From NCBI RefSeq assembly GCF_001514195.1, contig NZ_KQ948742.1, forward strand, positions 124,001 through 188,000: a DNA stretch of 64,000 bases, in the 5' to 3' direction. Below the pieces are notes generated by a model. The model saw only the letters and a program-made list of their open reading frames with translations, made no database searches and was not told where the DNA came from. Positions 45,644 to 54,409 of the stretch are shown here, piece by piece. The position numbers were made by a program, and so were the translations under genes. Numbering within the stretch: the first letter of the stretch is position 1; every line of letters begins with the position of its first letter. The DNA is from Streptomyces griseorubiginosus (lineage in GTDB: Bacteria; Actinomycetota; Actinomycetes; Streptomycetales; Streptomycetaceae).

Positions 45644-45934
45644 TCAGTGGGTCTCGGGGCGGAGGACCTTGGTCCGGAGGACCGACTCGTTCAGGTTCAG
45701 CTGTCGGTCGAGCTCCTTGACGATCGCGGGCTCAGCCTGCAGATCGATGACCGAGTAGATGCCCTCGGGCTTCTTCTTGATCTCGTACGAGAGACGACGA
45801 CGGCCCCAGGTGTCGACCTTCTCGACCTTGCCGTTGCCCTCACGGACGACGGAGAGGAAGTTCTCGATCAGGGGGGCGACGGCGCGCTCCTCCAGATCGG
45901 GGTCGAGGATGACCATCACCTCGTAGTGACGCAT
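45644..45934 (-). CDS. rpsF: 30S ribosomal protein S6
   Basis: 96 aa. MRHYEVMVILDPDLEERAVAPLIENF and TWGRRRLSYEIKKKPEGIYSVIDLQ are the S6 core. ATG 45934 has a full AGGAGG Shine-Dalgarno about 9 nt upstream; the open frame runs further upstream, but codon use ends here. First gene of the operon. Confidence 0.97.
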   Translation of the reverse strand: MRHYEVMVILDPDLEERAVAPLIENFLSVVREGNGKVEKVDTWGRRRLSYEIKKKPEGIYSVIDLQAEPAIVKELDRQLNLNESVLRTKVLRPETH

Positions 45935-45962
45935 GTGGAACCCACCTCCTTTGGACTCAGCG

Positions 45963-45981
45963 GCCACGGTCGTTCCGTGGC
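45963..45981 (-). promoter_or_regulatory. Hairpin in the rpsF leader
   Basis: GCCACGG-aacga-CCGTGGC on the minus strand, 28 nt before the start codon and ahead of the Shine-Dalgarno. An S6:S18 feedback motif is known in many rpsF leaders; whether this hairpin is such a motif cannot be told without a covariance search. Confidence 0.4.
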
Positions 45982-46197
45982 AGGAGGGTTGTGATGCGTA
46001 CGCAACGGTATCGGCCGCCACTGACAATCGGGGCTCCCTCGCGGTAGACCCGGTCGTGACATGGGCAGACACATTGCAGACGGTACAGACTACCCGCACA
46101 CCGGCTTCCGGTTGAAATCCGGCCTCGGGGACCGTCACTCTGTACACATCGGGTGTGTATGGCGCTACGATGCGCCGCCTTCCGCAGGAGGTGCCCT

Positions 46198-46512
46198 ATG
46201 GCACAGGCAATGCGACCCAACACCGCCGGAGGCCTCTTCGCCACGGACGGAAAGCCCCATCCCCTCCAGGACACCCTGCTCGCGGTGACCCTGGTGCTGG
46301 GCATCACGGCGTTCGTGACGGCGATGTTCCACAACCTGCACCTGCTCAGCTCCTGGACCGGCCTGGTGGGCATCCTCACCGGCGCGTACGGCCAGTGGAT
46401 CTCGGAGACGACCAGGGAGCGCTTCGGACTGATCCTGGGTCTGGGCGCCGCCGCGGTCGGCTTCTTCCTCGGCATGGCGCACGGCGGCCTCTTCGGTGGG
46501 GTCATCAGCTGA
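46198..46512 (+). CDS. Small membrane protein of unknown function
   Basis: 104 aa, three hydrophobic segments (TLLAVTLVLGITAFVTAMF, a second around GLVGILTGAYG, and a third GLILGLGAAAVGFFLGMAHG). ATG 46198 with GGAGG 6 nt upstream. The position next to rpsF is conserved in Streptomyces, as I recall. Function unknown. Confidence 0.85.
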   Translation: MAQAMRPNTAGGLFATDGKPHPLQDTLLAVTLVLGITAFVTAMFHNLHLLSSWTGLVGILTGAYGQWISETTRERFGLILGLGAAAVGFFLGMAHGGLFGGVIS

Positions 46513-46694
46513 CGCCACGGGCACCCGCCCTTCTCAACAACCACCCAAAGCACCGCGGAACGCCTCGGCGGCCCCACAGCCGGGACGCAGGTGCCGTACG
46601 CCCAGTCGGGGCGCTCGCCAGGCGCAGTAGGCTTCGGCGCGAGAGCCGGAGCCCCTGTACCCATGGGGACACACCAGCCCGAGGAGCGCCCCGA

Positions 46695-47816
46695 ATGAGC
46701 CTGACCCTGAGGACGATCAGTCGCGAGCAGCATCTGGCGTACATCCAGAGCCTGCCCTCGGCGAGCCACATGCAGGTTCCTGCCTGGGCAGACGTCAAGG
46801 CGGAGTGGCGCTCCGAGAGCCTCGGCTGGTTCGACGAGAAGACCGGCGAACTGGTGGGCGCGGGTCTCGTCCTCTACCGCCAGCTGCCCAAGATCAAGCG
46901 CTACCTCGCCTATCTGCCCGAGGGCCCGGTCATCAACTGGTATGCGCCAAATCTGACCGAGTGGCTGGAACCGATGCTCGCGCATCTCAAGCATCAGGGC
47001 GCTTTCTCCGTGAAGATGGGCCCGCCGGTGATCATCCGGCGCTGGGAGGCCACCTCCATCAAGGCCGGCATCCAGAACCCGGACGTGAAGCGGCTGCGGG
47101 ACATCGAGGCCGACTTCATCGAGCCGCGCGCCTTCGAGGTCGCCGACAAGCTCCGCCGGATGGGCTGGCAGCAGGGCGAGGACGGGGGAGCCGGCTTCGG
47201 TGACGTCCAGCCGCGGTACGTCTACCAGGTGCCGCTCGCGAACCGCTCCCTGGAAGAGGTCCACAAGAACTTCAACCAGCTGTGGCGCCGCAACATCAAG
47301 AAGGCTGAGAAGGCCGGCGTCGAGGTCGTCCAGGGCGGCTACCAGGACCTCGAGGAATGGCAACGGCTGTACGAGATCACCGCGGTCCGCGACCACTTCC
47401 GGCCGCGTCCGCTGTCGTACTTCCAGCGCATGTGGACGGCCCTCAACACCGAGGACCCCAACCGGATGCGGCTGTACTTCGCCCGCCACGAGGGCGTGAA
47501 CCTGTCGGCGGCGACCATGCTGATCGTCGGCGGGCACGTCTGGTACTCCTACGGCGCCTCCGACAACATCGGCCGTGAGGTCCGGCCCTCGAACGCGATG
47601 CAGTGGCGGATGCTGCGCGACGCCTACGCGCTCGGCGCGACCGTCTACGACCTGCGGGGCATCTCCGACTCGCTGGACGAGACCGACCACCTCTTCGGTC
47701 TGATCCAGTTCAAGGTGGGCACGGGCGGCCAGGCGGCCGAGTACCTCGGCGAGTGGGACTTCCCGCTCAACAAGCTGCTCCACAAGGCGCTCGACATCTA
47801 CATGTCGCGCCGCTGA
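46695..47816 (+). CDS. femX: FemX-type peptidoglycan interpeptide bridge enzyme
   Basis: 373 aa, FemAB family (two GNAT domains). QVPAWADVKAEWRSESLGW, KMGPPVIIRRWE, the NFNQLWRRNIKKAEKAGVEV segment and YSYGASDNIGREVRPSNAMQWRMLRDAY are family marks. In Streptomyces FemX adds the first glycine to the L,L-diaminopimelate of lipid II using glycyl-tRNA, building the (L,L)-Dap-Gly bridge. The Staph-type coiled coil is absent. ATG 46695 follows GAGGAG. An alanine-racemase-like gene follows 74 nt later. Confidence 0.92.
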   Translation: MSLTLRTISREQHLAYIQSLPSASHMQVPAWADVKAEWRSESLGWFDEKTGELVGAGLVLYRQLPKIKRYLAYLPEGPVINWYAPNLTEWLEPMLAHLKHQGAFSVKMGPPVIIRRWEATSIKAGIQNPDVKRLRDIEADFIEPRAFEVADKLRRMGWQQGEDGGAGFGDVQPRYVYQVPLANRSLEEVHKNFNQLWRRNIKKAEKAGVEVVQGGYQDLEEWQRLYEITAVRDHFRPRPLSYFQRMWTALNTEDPNRMRLYFARHEGVNLSAATMLIVGGHVWYSYGASDNIGREVRPSNAMQWRMLRDAYALGATVYDLRGISDSLDETDHLFGLIQFKVGTGGQAAEYLGEWDFPLNKLLHKALDIYMSRR

Positions 47817-47890
47817 CGCCGCGCTCTTCGGTTCAATAGCTCGCATACCTCTGATACACCGCAGCCACCAGAAAGGTTCCGGGTCCGGCC

Positions 47891-48922
47891 ATGGCGCTCA
47901 CGCTCTACGTCGACACCGCGCGCTGGCGTGCGCACCACAAGCACGTGCAGGAGCAGTTCCCGGGGCTCGTCCCGGTCTGCAAAGGCAACGGCTACGGCTT
48001 CGGGCACGAGCGGCTGGCGGAGGAGGCCACCCGGCTTGGCTCGGACGTGCTCGCCGTCGGCACGACCTACGAGGCCGCCCGGATCAAGGACTGGTTCGGC
48101 GGTGACCTGCTGGTCCTCACGCCGTACCGACGGGGCGAGGAGCCCGTGCCGCTGCCCGACCGGGTGATCCGTTCGGTGTCGTCGATAGACGGCGTCTACG
48201 GCCTGGTGGGCGCCCGCGTCGTCATCGAGGTGATGTCCTCGATGAAGCGGCACGGCATCACCGAGCAGGAACTGCCGCAGTTGCACGCCGCCATCGAGAA
48301 CGTCCGCCTCGAGGGCTTCGCGATCCACCTGCCGCTGGACCGCACCGACGGCTCGGACGCCGTCGAGGAGGTCATCGGCTGGATGGACCGGCTGCGCGCG
48401 GCCCGGCTGCCGCTGCACACCATGTTCGTCAGCCACCTCAAGGCCGAGGACCTGGCCCGGCTCCAGCAGCAGTTCCCGCAGACCCGGTTCCGCGCCCGCA
48501 TCGGGACCCGGCTGTGGCTCGGTGACCACGACTCCACCGAGTACCGCGGTGCGGTCCTGGACGTCACCCGGGTCTCCAAGGGGGACCGCTTCGGCTACCG
48601 GCAGCAGAAGGCGGCCTCGGACGGCTTCCTGGTCGTCGTGGCGGGCGGTACCTCGCACGGGGTGGGCCTGGAGGCCCCGAAGGCCCTGCACGGCGTCATG
48701 CCGCGCGCCAAGGGGGTCGCCCGCGCCGGCCTGGCCACGGTCAACCGGAACCTTTCTCCGTTCGTCTGGGGCGGCAAGCAGCGCTGGTTCGCCGAGCCGC
48801 CGCACATGCAGGTCTCCATCCTCTTCGTGCCGTCGGACGCCCCGGAGCCGAAGGTCGGCGAGGAGCTGGTGGCCCATCTGCGGCACACCACCACGCAGTT
48901 CGACCGCATCGTCGACCGCTGA
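47891..48922 (+). CDS. Alanine-racemase-like PLP protein
   Basis: 343 aa, Alr N-terminal TIM-barrel fold. The PLP lysine motif is VCKGNGYGFGH (Lys31, compare vKAdAYGHG of Alr), and a conserved His/Arg in RARIGTRLWLGD follows. The C-terminal beta domain is reduced and the second catalytic Tyr motif of true racemases is not clear. A typical Alr elsewhere in the genome probably does the housekeeping, so this one may be a specialised racemase or binding protein acting with FemX on wall precursors. ATG 47891 follows about 5 nt after a GGTTCCGGGTCC spacer with no strong Shine-Dalgarno. Confidence 0.85.
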   Translation: MALTLYVDTARWRAHHKHVQEQFPGLVPVCKGNGYGFGHERLAEEATRLGSDVLAVGTTYEAARIKDWFGGDLLVLTPYRRGEEPVPLPDRVIRSVSSIDGVYGLVGARVVIEVMSSMKRHGITEQELPQLHAAIENVRLEGFAIHLPLDRTDGSDAVEEVIGWMDRLRAARLPLHTMFVSHLKAEDLARLQQQFPQTRFRARIGTRLWLGDHDSTEYRGAVLDVTRVSKGDRFGYRQQKAASDGFLVVVAGGTSHGVGLEAPKALHGVMPRAKGVARAGLATVNRNLSPFVWGGKQRWFAEPPHMQVSILFVPSDAPEPKVGEELVAHLRHTTTQFDRIVDR

Positions 48923-48977
48923 GCCGTCCAAGAGCCTTGGTGGAGACGCTCTAGGGACGCTGTCGTAGAGACAGCAG

Positions 48978-49009
48978 AAGGCCGTACAGGGCAGCCCCTG
49001 TACGGCCTT
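48978..49009. terminator. Bidirectional terminator
   Basis: AAGGCCGTACAGGG (48978-48991) and CCCTGTACGGCCTT (48996-49009), a perfect 14-bp stem with a 4-nt loop followed by TTT on the + strand, between the convergent Alr-like and GT87 genes. Confidence 0.92.
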
Positions 49010-49037
49010 TCGTGCTGTGACACCCAGGCGTGTTCGC

Positions 49038-50540
49038 TCAGAGCGAACGGTCGGTGGTCCCCGGTTCGCTGCCCCACTCCACCTGCGGTCCGTCGAACTG
49101 GGCGGCGTGCCGCGGCCGATGGGCTGCGGCGCCGAGCACGAAGACGTCCTCCGCCCGGTCGAGGACACCGCCCGATGGATCGTCGTCGCCGGCCAGCCGC
49201 ACCACGTCCCGCTCCGGCATGAGGATGTCGCGCAGGACCATCGCGCACAGGTACGCGGTGCCCATCAGATGCAGCCCGATGGCCCAGTGGTAGCCGTCGG
49301 TCGGCAGACCCTTGTGGGCGTTGCCGCTGGTCGTGTAGGCGAGGTACATCCAGATGCCGAGGAAGTACGCCACCTCGCAGGCCTGCCAGATCAGGAAGTC
49401 CCGCCACTTGGGCCGGGCCAGTACGGCCAGCGGCACCAGCCACAGGACGTACTGCGGGGAGTAGACCTTGTTGGTGAGGATGAACGCGGCGACGATCAGG
49501 AACGCGAGCTGGGCGAAACGCGGCCGGCGCGGGGCGGTCAGCGTCAGTGCCGCGATGCCCGCGCAGGCCAGCAGCATCAGCAGCGTGGCGAAGGTGTTGA
49601 CAGTCTCGGTGCTCAGCGGGTCGCTGGAGTTCTGGGCCATGATCAGCCAGAAGGAGCCGAAGTCCACGCCCCGCTCCTGGCTGAACGTGTAGAACTTCGA
49701 CCAGCCGTCGAAGGCGAAGAACATCACCGGCAGGTTCACCACGAGCCAGGAGACGACCGCGCCGCCCAGGGCCTTCCCGAAGTCCCGCCATTTGCCCGCC
49801 CGCCAGCACAGCACGAACAGCGGGCCGAGCAGGAAGACGGGGTAGAGCTTGGCGGCCGTGGCGAGGCCCAGGAGGACGCCGAAGGCGAGCGAACGGCCAC
49901 GAGCCCACATCAGCATCGCGGAGGCCGTCAGAGCGACCGCCAGCAGGTCCCAGTTGATGGTGGCGGTCAGCGCGAACGCCGGCGCCAGGGCGACCAGCAG
50001 CCCGTCCCAGGGGCGACGGGCGTGCGTACGGCTCACGCAGACGACGATGACGGCCGCGCAGGCCATCAGCATCCCCGCGTTGACCATCCAGTACCACTGC
50101 TCCTGGTCCTGGATGCTGCCGCTGCCGGGCGTTAGCCAGGCGGCGACCTCCATGAACACACCGGTCAGCACCGGGTATTCGAGGTACTGCATGTCACCGG
50201 GGAGCTTGTCGAAGTACGGGACGAGCCCGTCGGCGAAGCCGCGTCCCTGGTAGAGGTGCGGGATGTCGGAGTAGCACGCGTGCGTGTACTGGGAGCTGGC
50301 ACCGAAGAACCAGGCGCCGTCGTAGCAGGGCGCCTTCTGGACCAGGCCCAGCGCGAACACACCGATGGCCACGAGAGCGATGACCCGCACGGGGTTCCAC
50401 CAGGACGTCCCCAGCAGAGCACGGCGCCCCAGAGGGCCACCGATCAACTCGCTGCCGCTCCTGGCGACCTCGTCGTTCCTGGTCGGAGGTACGAGGTCCG
50501 ACTCGTCCACGCTCGCTGGCGTCGGTTCAGCACTGGGCAT
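49038..50540 (-). CDS. GT87-type integral membrane mannosyltransferase-like protein
   Basis: 500 aa, about ten membrane helices. After a ~50-residue soluble N-tail, FFGASSQYTHACYSDIPHLYQGRGF is the large first extracytoplasmic loop with the acidic residues expected of polyprenyl-phosphate mannose-dependent transferases; the second acidic motif is YLEYPVLTGVFMEVAAW. Similar to mycobacterial arabinomannan/PIM mannosyltransferases. Acts on lipid-linked or protein-linked glycan at the outer face. The ATG at 50540 has AGGA 8 nt upstream; ATG 50549 is possible. A longer frame begins in the parS site, but codon use does not support it. Confidence 0.85.
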   Translation of the reverse strand: MPSAEPTPASVDESDLVPPTRNDEVARSGSELIGGPLGRRALLGTSWWNPVRVIALVAIGVFALGLVQKAPCYDGAWFFGASSQYTHACYSDIPHLYQGRGFADGLVPYFDKLPGDMQYLEYPVLTGVFMEVAAWLTPGSGSIQDQEQWYWMVNAGMLMACAAVIVVCVSRTHARRPWDGLLVALAPAFALTATINWDLLAVALTASAMLMWARGRSLAFGVLLGLATAAKLYPVFLLGPLFVLCWRAGKWRDFGKALGGAVVSWLVVNLPVMFFAFDGWSKFYTFSQERGVDFGSFWLIMAQNSSDPLSTETVNTFATLLMLLACAGIAALTLTAPRRPRFAQLAFLIVAAFILTNKVYSPQYVLWLVPLAVLARPKWRDFLIWQACEVAYFLGIWMYLAYTTSGNAHKGLPTDGYHWAIGLHLMGTAYLCAMVLRDILMPERDVVRLAGDDDPSGGVLDRAEDVFVLGAAAHRPRHAAQFDGPQVEWGSEPGTTDRSL

Positions 50541-50611
50541 GGCACACATCCTGCCGTACAAGGCTAGGAGTACGCCGAGGGCCGCCGCACCTGGTGGGTG
50601 CGGCGGCCCAT

Positions 50612-50625
50612 GTTTCACGTGAAAC
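50612..50625. other. parS site (perfect)
   Basis: GTTTCACGTGAAAC between the stop of the PBP gene and the start of the GT87 gene, both on the minus strand. Confidence 0.92.
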
Positions 50626-50648
50626 ACCCTCGACGGGTCATATGGCAG

Positions 50649-53333
50649 CTAACCGCCCGATCCTCCGAAGAGGCCTCCGTTGCCATTGCCGTTGTTGCCG
50701 TTCTCCTCCGTCGACGTGGCCGTCGGTGTGGGGGTCACGCCCCCGTCGGTGCCACCGTTGTCCGTGCCTCCGCTCGAGTCGTCGCACTGCCAGGTGAACC
50801 GGCAGGTCTCGGACGCCGTTGGCGACGGGGTGACGAACGACGGGGTGGGCGTCGGCGTGGGCGTCGGAGTGGACGACTCGCTCTCGGTGGGCGTCGGCGT
50901 GGGCGTCGGGCTCGGCTCCTCGTTGACGATCTCACCGATGGGCTCCGGCGTCGGGAAGTCGATCTTTGGCTGACCCTTCAGCGCCTGCTCCATGTAGTCG
51001 TGCCAGATCTCGGACGGGAACGACGCACCGTGGATCTTCTCCTGACCGCCCGTGCCGTACATCTCCAGGAACGTGCGGTTCTTCTTGGTCTCGTCGTCGT
51101 CCAGCCGGAACATGGTGATCGCCGTGGACAGCTGCGGGGTGTACCCGACGAACCAGGCGGACTTGTTGCCGTCCGTGGTACCGGTCTTGCCCGCCACGTC
51201 ACGGCCGGTCAGCTTGGCGTTGGTACCCGTTCCCTTGTCGACCACGGTCTTGAGAACGTCGGTGACGTTGTCGGCGACCTTCTTCTCGAAGGCCTGCTCG
51301 GGCGCCGCCTTGTGCTTGAAGACCTCCCCGTCCTTGCTGGTGACCCTCTCGACGGAGAACGGCTCGTTCTGCTTGCCGCTGTCCGCGAAGGTGGCGTACG
51401 CGCCCGCCATGCGGATGGCGCTGGGGTCGGAGATACCGATGGAGAAGGAGGGGAAGTTGGTGCCGGCCAGACTGTTCTCCTTGAGACCCGCGTCCATGGC
51501 CGCCTCCTTCACCTTGTCCAGGCCGACATCCATGCCGAGCTGCACGAAGGCGGAGTTCACCGACTCCCGCATCGCCTCACGAAGGTCGATCTGGAACTTG
51601 GGCGGAGAGCCGTAGGACTGCTTGCCGTCGTTCTCCTGGAGCCACTCCTTGCCCTCCTCGTTCTTCCAGACCGTACGGTCGTAGTTCTTGATCTTGAGGT
51701 CGTTCTTGCCGCTGAACAGGCTCTTGGCGTTGACGACGGTGCGCTCGTCCTGCGCCTGGCTCTCGCCGAGGTCCGGATCACGCACGCCCCACTTCATCGC
51801 CGCGGCGAGCACGAAGGCCTTGAACGTCGAACCGACCTGGGCACCGGTCGAGTCGCAGTTGTTGGTGAAGTGCGTCGTCGCGTCCTCGCCGCCGTAGCAG
51901 GCCCGGATCGCACCGGTGGACGGCTCCACCGACGCACCGCCGAACTGGACGAAGGTGTCCTTCGTCGGCCGCTTCTTGGGGTCGATGTTCTCCTTGCGGA
52001 CCTTCTTGACCGCTGCCTCGAGCTCGCCGACCTTCTTCTTGTCGAAGGTCGTGTAGATCGAGTAGCCACCCTGCTGAAGCTGGTCGGCGGTGATGATCTT
52101 GTTGTTGACCAGATAGGCCTTGGCGAGGTCGACCAGATAGCCGACCTGACCCTTGAGCTGGGTGTTGGACCGGGGGTTCTGCACCTTGGGAAGCGAGGTG
52201 TAGTTGGCCCGGTCCGCCGCGCTGAGATGGCCGTACTCGACCATCTTGTTCAGGGTGTCCTGCATCTGCCGGAGGGCCCGCTTCTGGTTGGCCTCAGGCG
52301 TGGCGTTCGCGGGGTCGATGGAGGTCGCGCCCGCCGGGTCGTAGTACGTGGCGCCCTTCAACGTGGCGGCCAGGAAGGCGCACTCGCCCGGGTCCAGCTT
52401 CTCGGCGTCCTTGTTGAAGTACGCGCGCGCGGCGGCCTGGAGGCCGTAGGCGTTGCGTCCGTAGTACGCGGAGTTCAGGTACTCGGCCATGATCTGGTCC
52501 TTGTTGACCGTGGCTCCGACCTTGATGGAGATGAAGATCTCCTTGAACTTGCGTGTGACGGTCTGGGACTGGTCGTTCAGGAGCGCGTTCTTGACGTACT
52601 GCTGGGTGATGGTGGAACCACCCTGAGTCTCGCCGCCCCTGACCATGTTGAACACGGCGCGGGCGATGCCCTTGGGGTCGATGCCGCTGTCTGTGTAGAA
52701 GGTCTTGTTCTCCTGCGAGACGACGGCGTACTGCATCGCCTTCGGGATCTGCGCGAGGTTGATGATCTGACGGTTGGTCTCACCGCCGGTGGAAACCATC
52801 TCGCTGCCGTCGGACCAGTAGAAGACGTTGTTCTGCGCCGTCGCGGTCTTGTCAATGTTCGGAACACTGACGAGCGCGTACCCGACGCCGGCCACGGCCA
52901 CCAGGCTTCCGATGAAGCCGATGAACAGTCCCGTCACCAGCTTCCAGGACGGCACCCAGCGCGCCACGCCGTACTTGCCGGCGCGCGGATAGTCGATCAG
53001 CCGCTTCCTGCCGGGATCGGCCGCCCGCCCACGACCCGTCGGCGCCCCACGGCGGTTCCCGCGGCCCGGCTCCGGTCCTCTGCGGCGACCACCGCCGCCC
53101 GTGCTTCTCTGGGCGGCGCGGCGGGTCTCGGCACGGCTGCCGTACGGACGTTCCTCGCCTTCCGGACCGAAAGCAGCGGACTCCTGGGAACTCGTCCCAT
53201 AGGAGTCGGCAAGAGACCCGGTGGCGCCTCGCGGAGCCGCGCGGCGGCCGGAGGACGAGCCGGACTGGCCGCGTCGGGCCGCGGCACGTCCGCCTCCCTG
53301 CGGCTGCGGCGGTTTGCGACGGTGCTCGCTCAT
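50649..53333 (-). CDS. Class A penicillin-binding protein
   Basis: 894 aa. An Arg/Gly-rich cytoplasmic N-tail (~1-120), one anchor helix (~130-150), GT51 glycosyltransferase (ENKTFYTDSG, QGGSTITQQYVKN, GRNAYGLQAAARAYF), then the transpeptidase with STFK (active Ser), the SVN motif and KTGTT. The C-terminal ~100 residues are a Pro/Thr/Ser/Glu-rich linker followed by a small Cys-bracketed CRFTWQC segment and a Gly/Asn tail. It polymerises and cross-links peptidoglycan at the membrane. ATG 53333 with GAGGAG 10 nt upstream. Confidence 0.94.
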   Translation of the reverse strand: MSEHRRKPPQPQGGGRAAARRGQSGSSSGRRAAPRGATGSLADSYGTSSQESAAFGPEGEERPYGSRAETRRAAQRSTGGGGRRRGPEPGRGNRRGAPTGRGRAADPGRKRLIDYPRAGKYGVARWVPSWKLVTGLFIGFIGSLVAVAGVGYALVSVPNIDKTATAQNNVFYWSDGSEMVSTGGETNRQIINLAQIPKAMQYAVVSQENKTFYTDSGIDPKGIARAVFNMVRGGETQGGSTITQQYVKNALLNDQSQTVTRKFKEIFISIKVGATVNKDQIMAEYLNSAYYGRNAYGLQAAARAYFNKDAEKLDPGECAFLAATLKGATYYDPAGATSIDPANATPEANQKRALRQMQDTLNKMVEYGHLSAADRANYTSLPKVQNPRSNTQLKGQVGYLVDLAKAYLVNNKIITADQLQQGGYSIYTTFDKKKVGELEAAVKKVRKENIDPKKRPTKDTFVQFGGASVEPSTGAIRACYGGEDATTHFTNNCDSTGAQVGSTFKAFVLAAAMKWGVRDPDLGESQAQDERTVVNAKSLFSGKNDLKIKNYDRTVWKNEEGKEWLQENDGKQSYGSPPKFQIDLREAMRESVNSAFVQLGMDVGLDKVKEAAMDAGLKENSLAGTNFPSFSIGISDPSAIRMAGAYATFADSGKQNEPFSVERVTSKDGEVFKHKAAPEQAFEKKVADNVTDVLKTVVDKGTGTNAKLTGRDVAGKTGTTDGNKSAWFVGYTPQLSTAITMFRLDDDETKKNRTFLEMYGTGGQEKIHGASFPSEIWHDYMEQALKGQPKIDFPTPEPIGEIVNEEPSPTPTPTPTESESSTPTPTPTPTPSFVTPSPTASETCRFTWQCDDSSGGTDNGGTDGGVTPTPTATSTEENGNNGNGNGGLFGGSGG

Positions 53334-53684
53334 CGAACGACTACTCCTCGGGCAGGCGCACCTTTGCGCGCCTGGAAACGGCGGCTGGTTTCCGGTCCCC
53401 CCGAAGTACGGATGCGGTCGGTCGCTCATTCATCCGTACTGCACCGGGACAACGACGCCCCCCAGGCGTCACTCGCTTCCCGGTGGCGTGCATGCCGCAC
53501 AGACTACGCACCGTCAAAACCCGCCGAGCCCCGAAGTTCACCCCAAATCAGGCAACTTGGTTCGCATGAATCATTGATGTGATCCCGTTCACCATCCCCC
53601 CACTTGTCGCTTCCGGAAGGCCGTTCTATCGTCTTGATGTATCGAGTCGATACATCGGTGCGAGACAGTGACGAGGAGGCGACG
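53334..53684. other. Divergent intergenic region, PBP / PadR genes (351 nt)
   Basis: Holds the promoters of both divergent genes and, at 53636-53656, the PadR-type palindrome. The middle part is AT-richer (around 53500-53590). No open frame with Streptomyces codon bias is seen. Confidence 0.6.
53636..53656. promoter_or_regulatory. PadR-type operator
   Basis: A perfect inverted repeat, GATGTATCGA and TCGATACATC around one central G, 21 nt in all, 28 nt upstream of the PadR start. PadR operators are typically ATGT-N8/10-ACAT, and this contains ATGT...ACAT at its ends. Autoregulation is likely. Confidence 0.75.
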
Positions 53685-54365
53685 ATGAGCCGGCGTTCCG
53701 GGATCCTCGAGTTCGCTGTCCTCGGGCTGCTCCGCGAGTCCCCGATGCACGGCTACGAGCTGCGTAAACGCCTCAACACGTCCCTGGGTGTGTTCCGTGC
53801 CTTCAGCTACGGCACGCTCTACCCCTGCCTCAAGACGCTGGTCGCCAACGGCTGGTTGATCGAGGAACCGGGACACACCACGGAGGACGCCCTCGCCGCA
53901 CCACTCGCAGGGCGTCGCGCCAAGATCGTCTACCGGTTGACGGCGGAAGGTAAGGAGCACTTCGAGGAGCTGCTCTCGCAGACGGGTCCCGACGCGTACG
54001 AGGACGAGCACTTCGCCGCTCGTTTCGCCTTCTTCGGGCAGACCTCGCGCGACGTCCGCATGCGAGTCCTCGAAGGCCGGCGCAGCCGGCTGGAGGAGCG
54101 CCTGGAGAAGATGAGTGCCTCGCTGGCACGCACCCGGGAGCGACTCGACGACTACACGCTTGAGCTCCAGCGCCACGGGATGGAGTCCGTGGAGCGCGAA
54201 GTGCGCTGGCTGAACGAGCTCATCGAAAGCGAGCGGGCCGGCCGGGACCTGAAGGGTCCCGGCCATGGAGAAACCGTTCGCGACACCACAGAGGGAGCGC
54301 CGGGCGTCCTGCCCCGGCCCGGGGACACCCCCGGGCCGGATACGCCCGGCGACACCGCCACGTGA
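53685..54365 (+). CDS. PadR-family transcriptional regulator
   Basis: 226 aa. The winged HTH spans residues ~1-85: ILEFAVLGLLRESPMHGYELRKRL, then FSYGTLYPCLKTLVANGWL. A ~90-residue coiled C-terminal helix for dimerisation follows, and a disordered acidic tail. ATG 53685 has GAGGAGG upstream. The next gene, ino1, starts 45 nt later and is the likely target. Confidence 0.93.
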   Translation: MSRRSGILEFAVLGLLRESPMHGYELRKRLNTSLGVFRAFSYGTLYPCLKTLVANGWLIEEPGHTTEDALAAPLAGRRAKIVYRLTAEGKEHFEELLSQTGPDAYEDEHFAARFAFFGQTSRDVRMRVLEGRRSRLEERLEKMSASLARTRERLDDYTLELQRHGMESVEREVRWLNELIESERAGRDLKGPGHGETVRDTTEGAPGVLPRPGDTPGPDTPGDTAT

Positions 54366-54409
54366 GGTCCCTGCCAGGGCCTCACTCGTACACACAGGGA
54401 GCAACCGGA

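Noticed and set aside
48595..50097. 500-codon minus-strand frame overlapping the GT87 and Alr-like genes
   Set aside because: Wrong frame against two genes with clear motifs; composition is that of a shadow frame.
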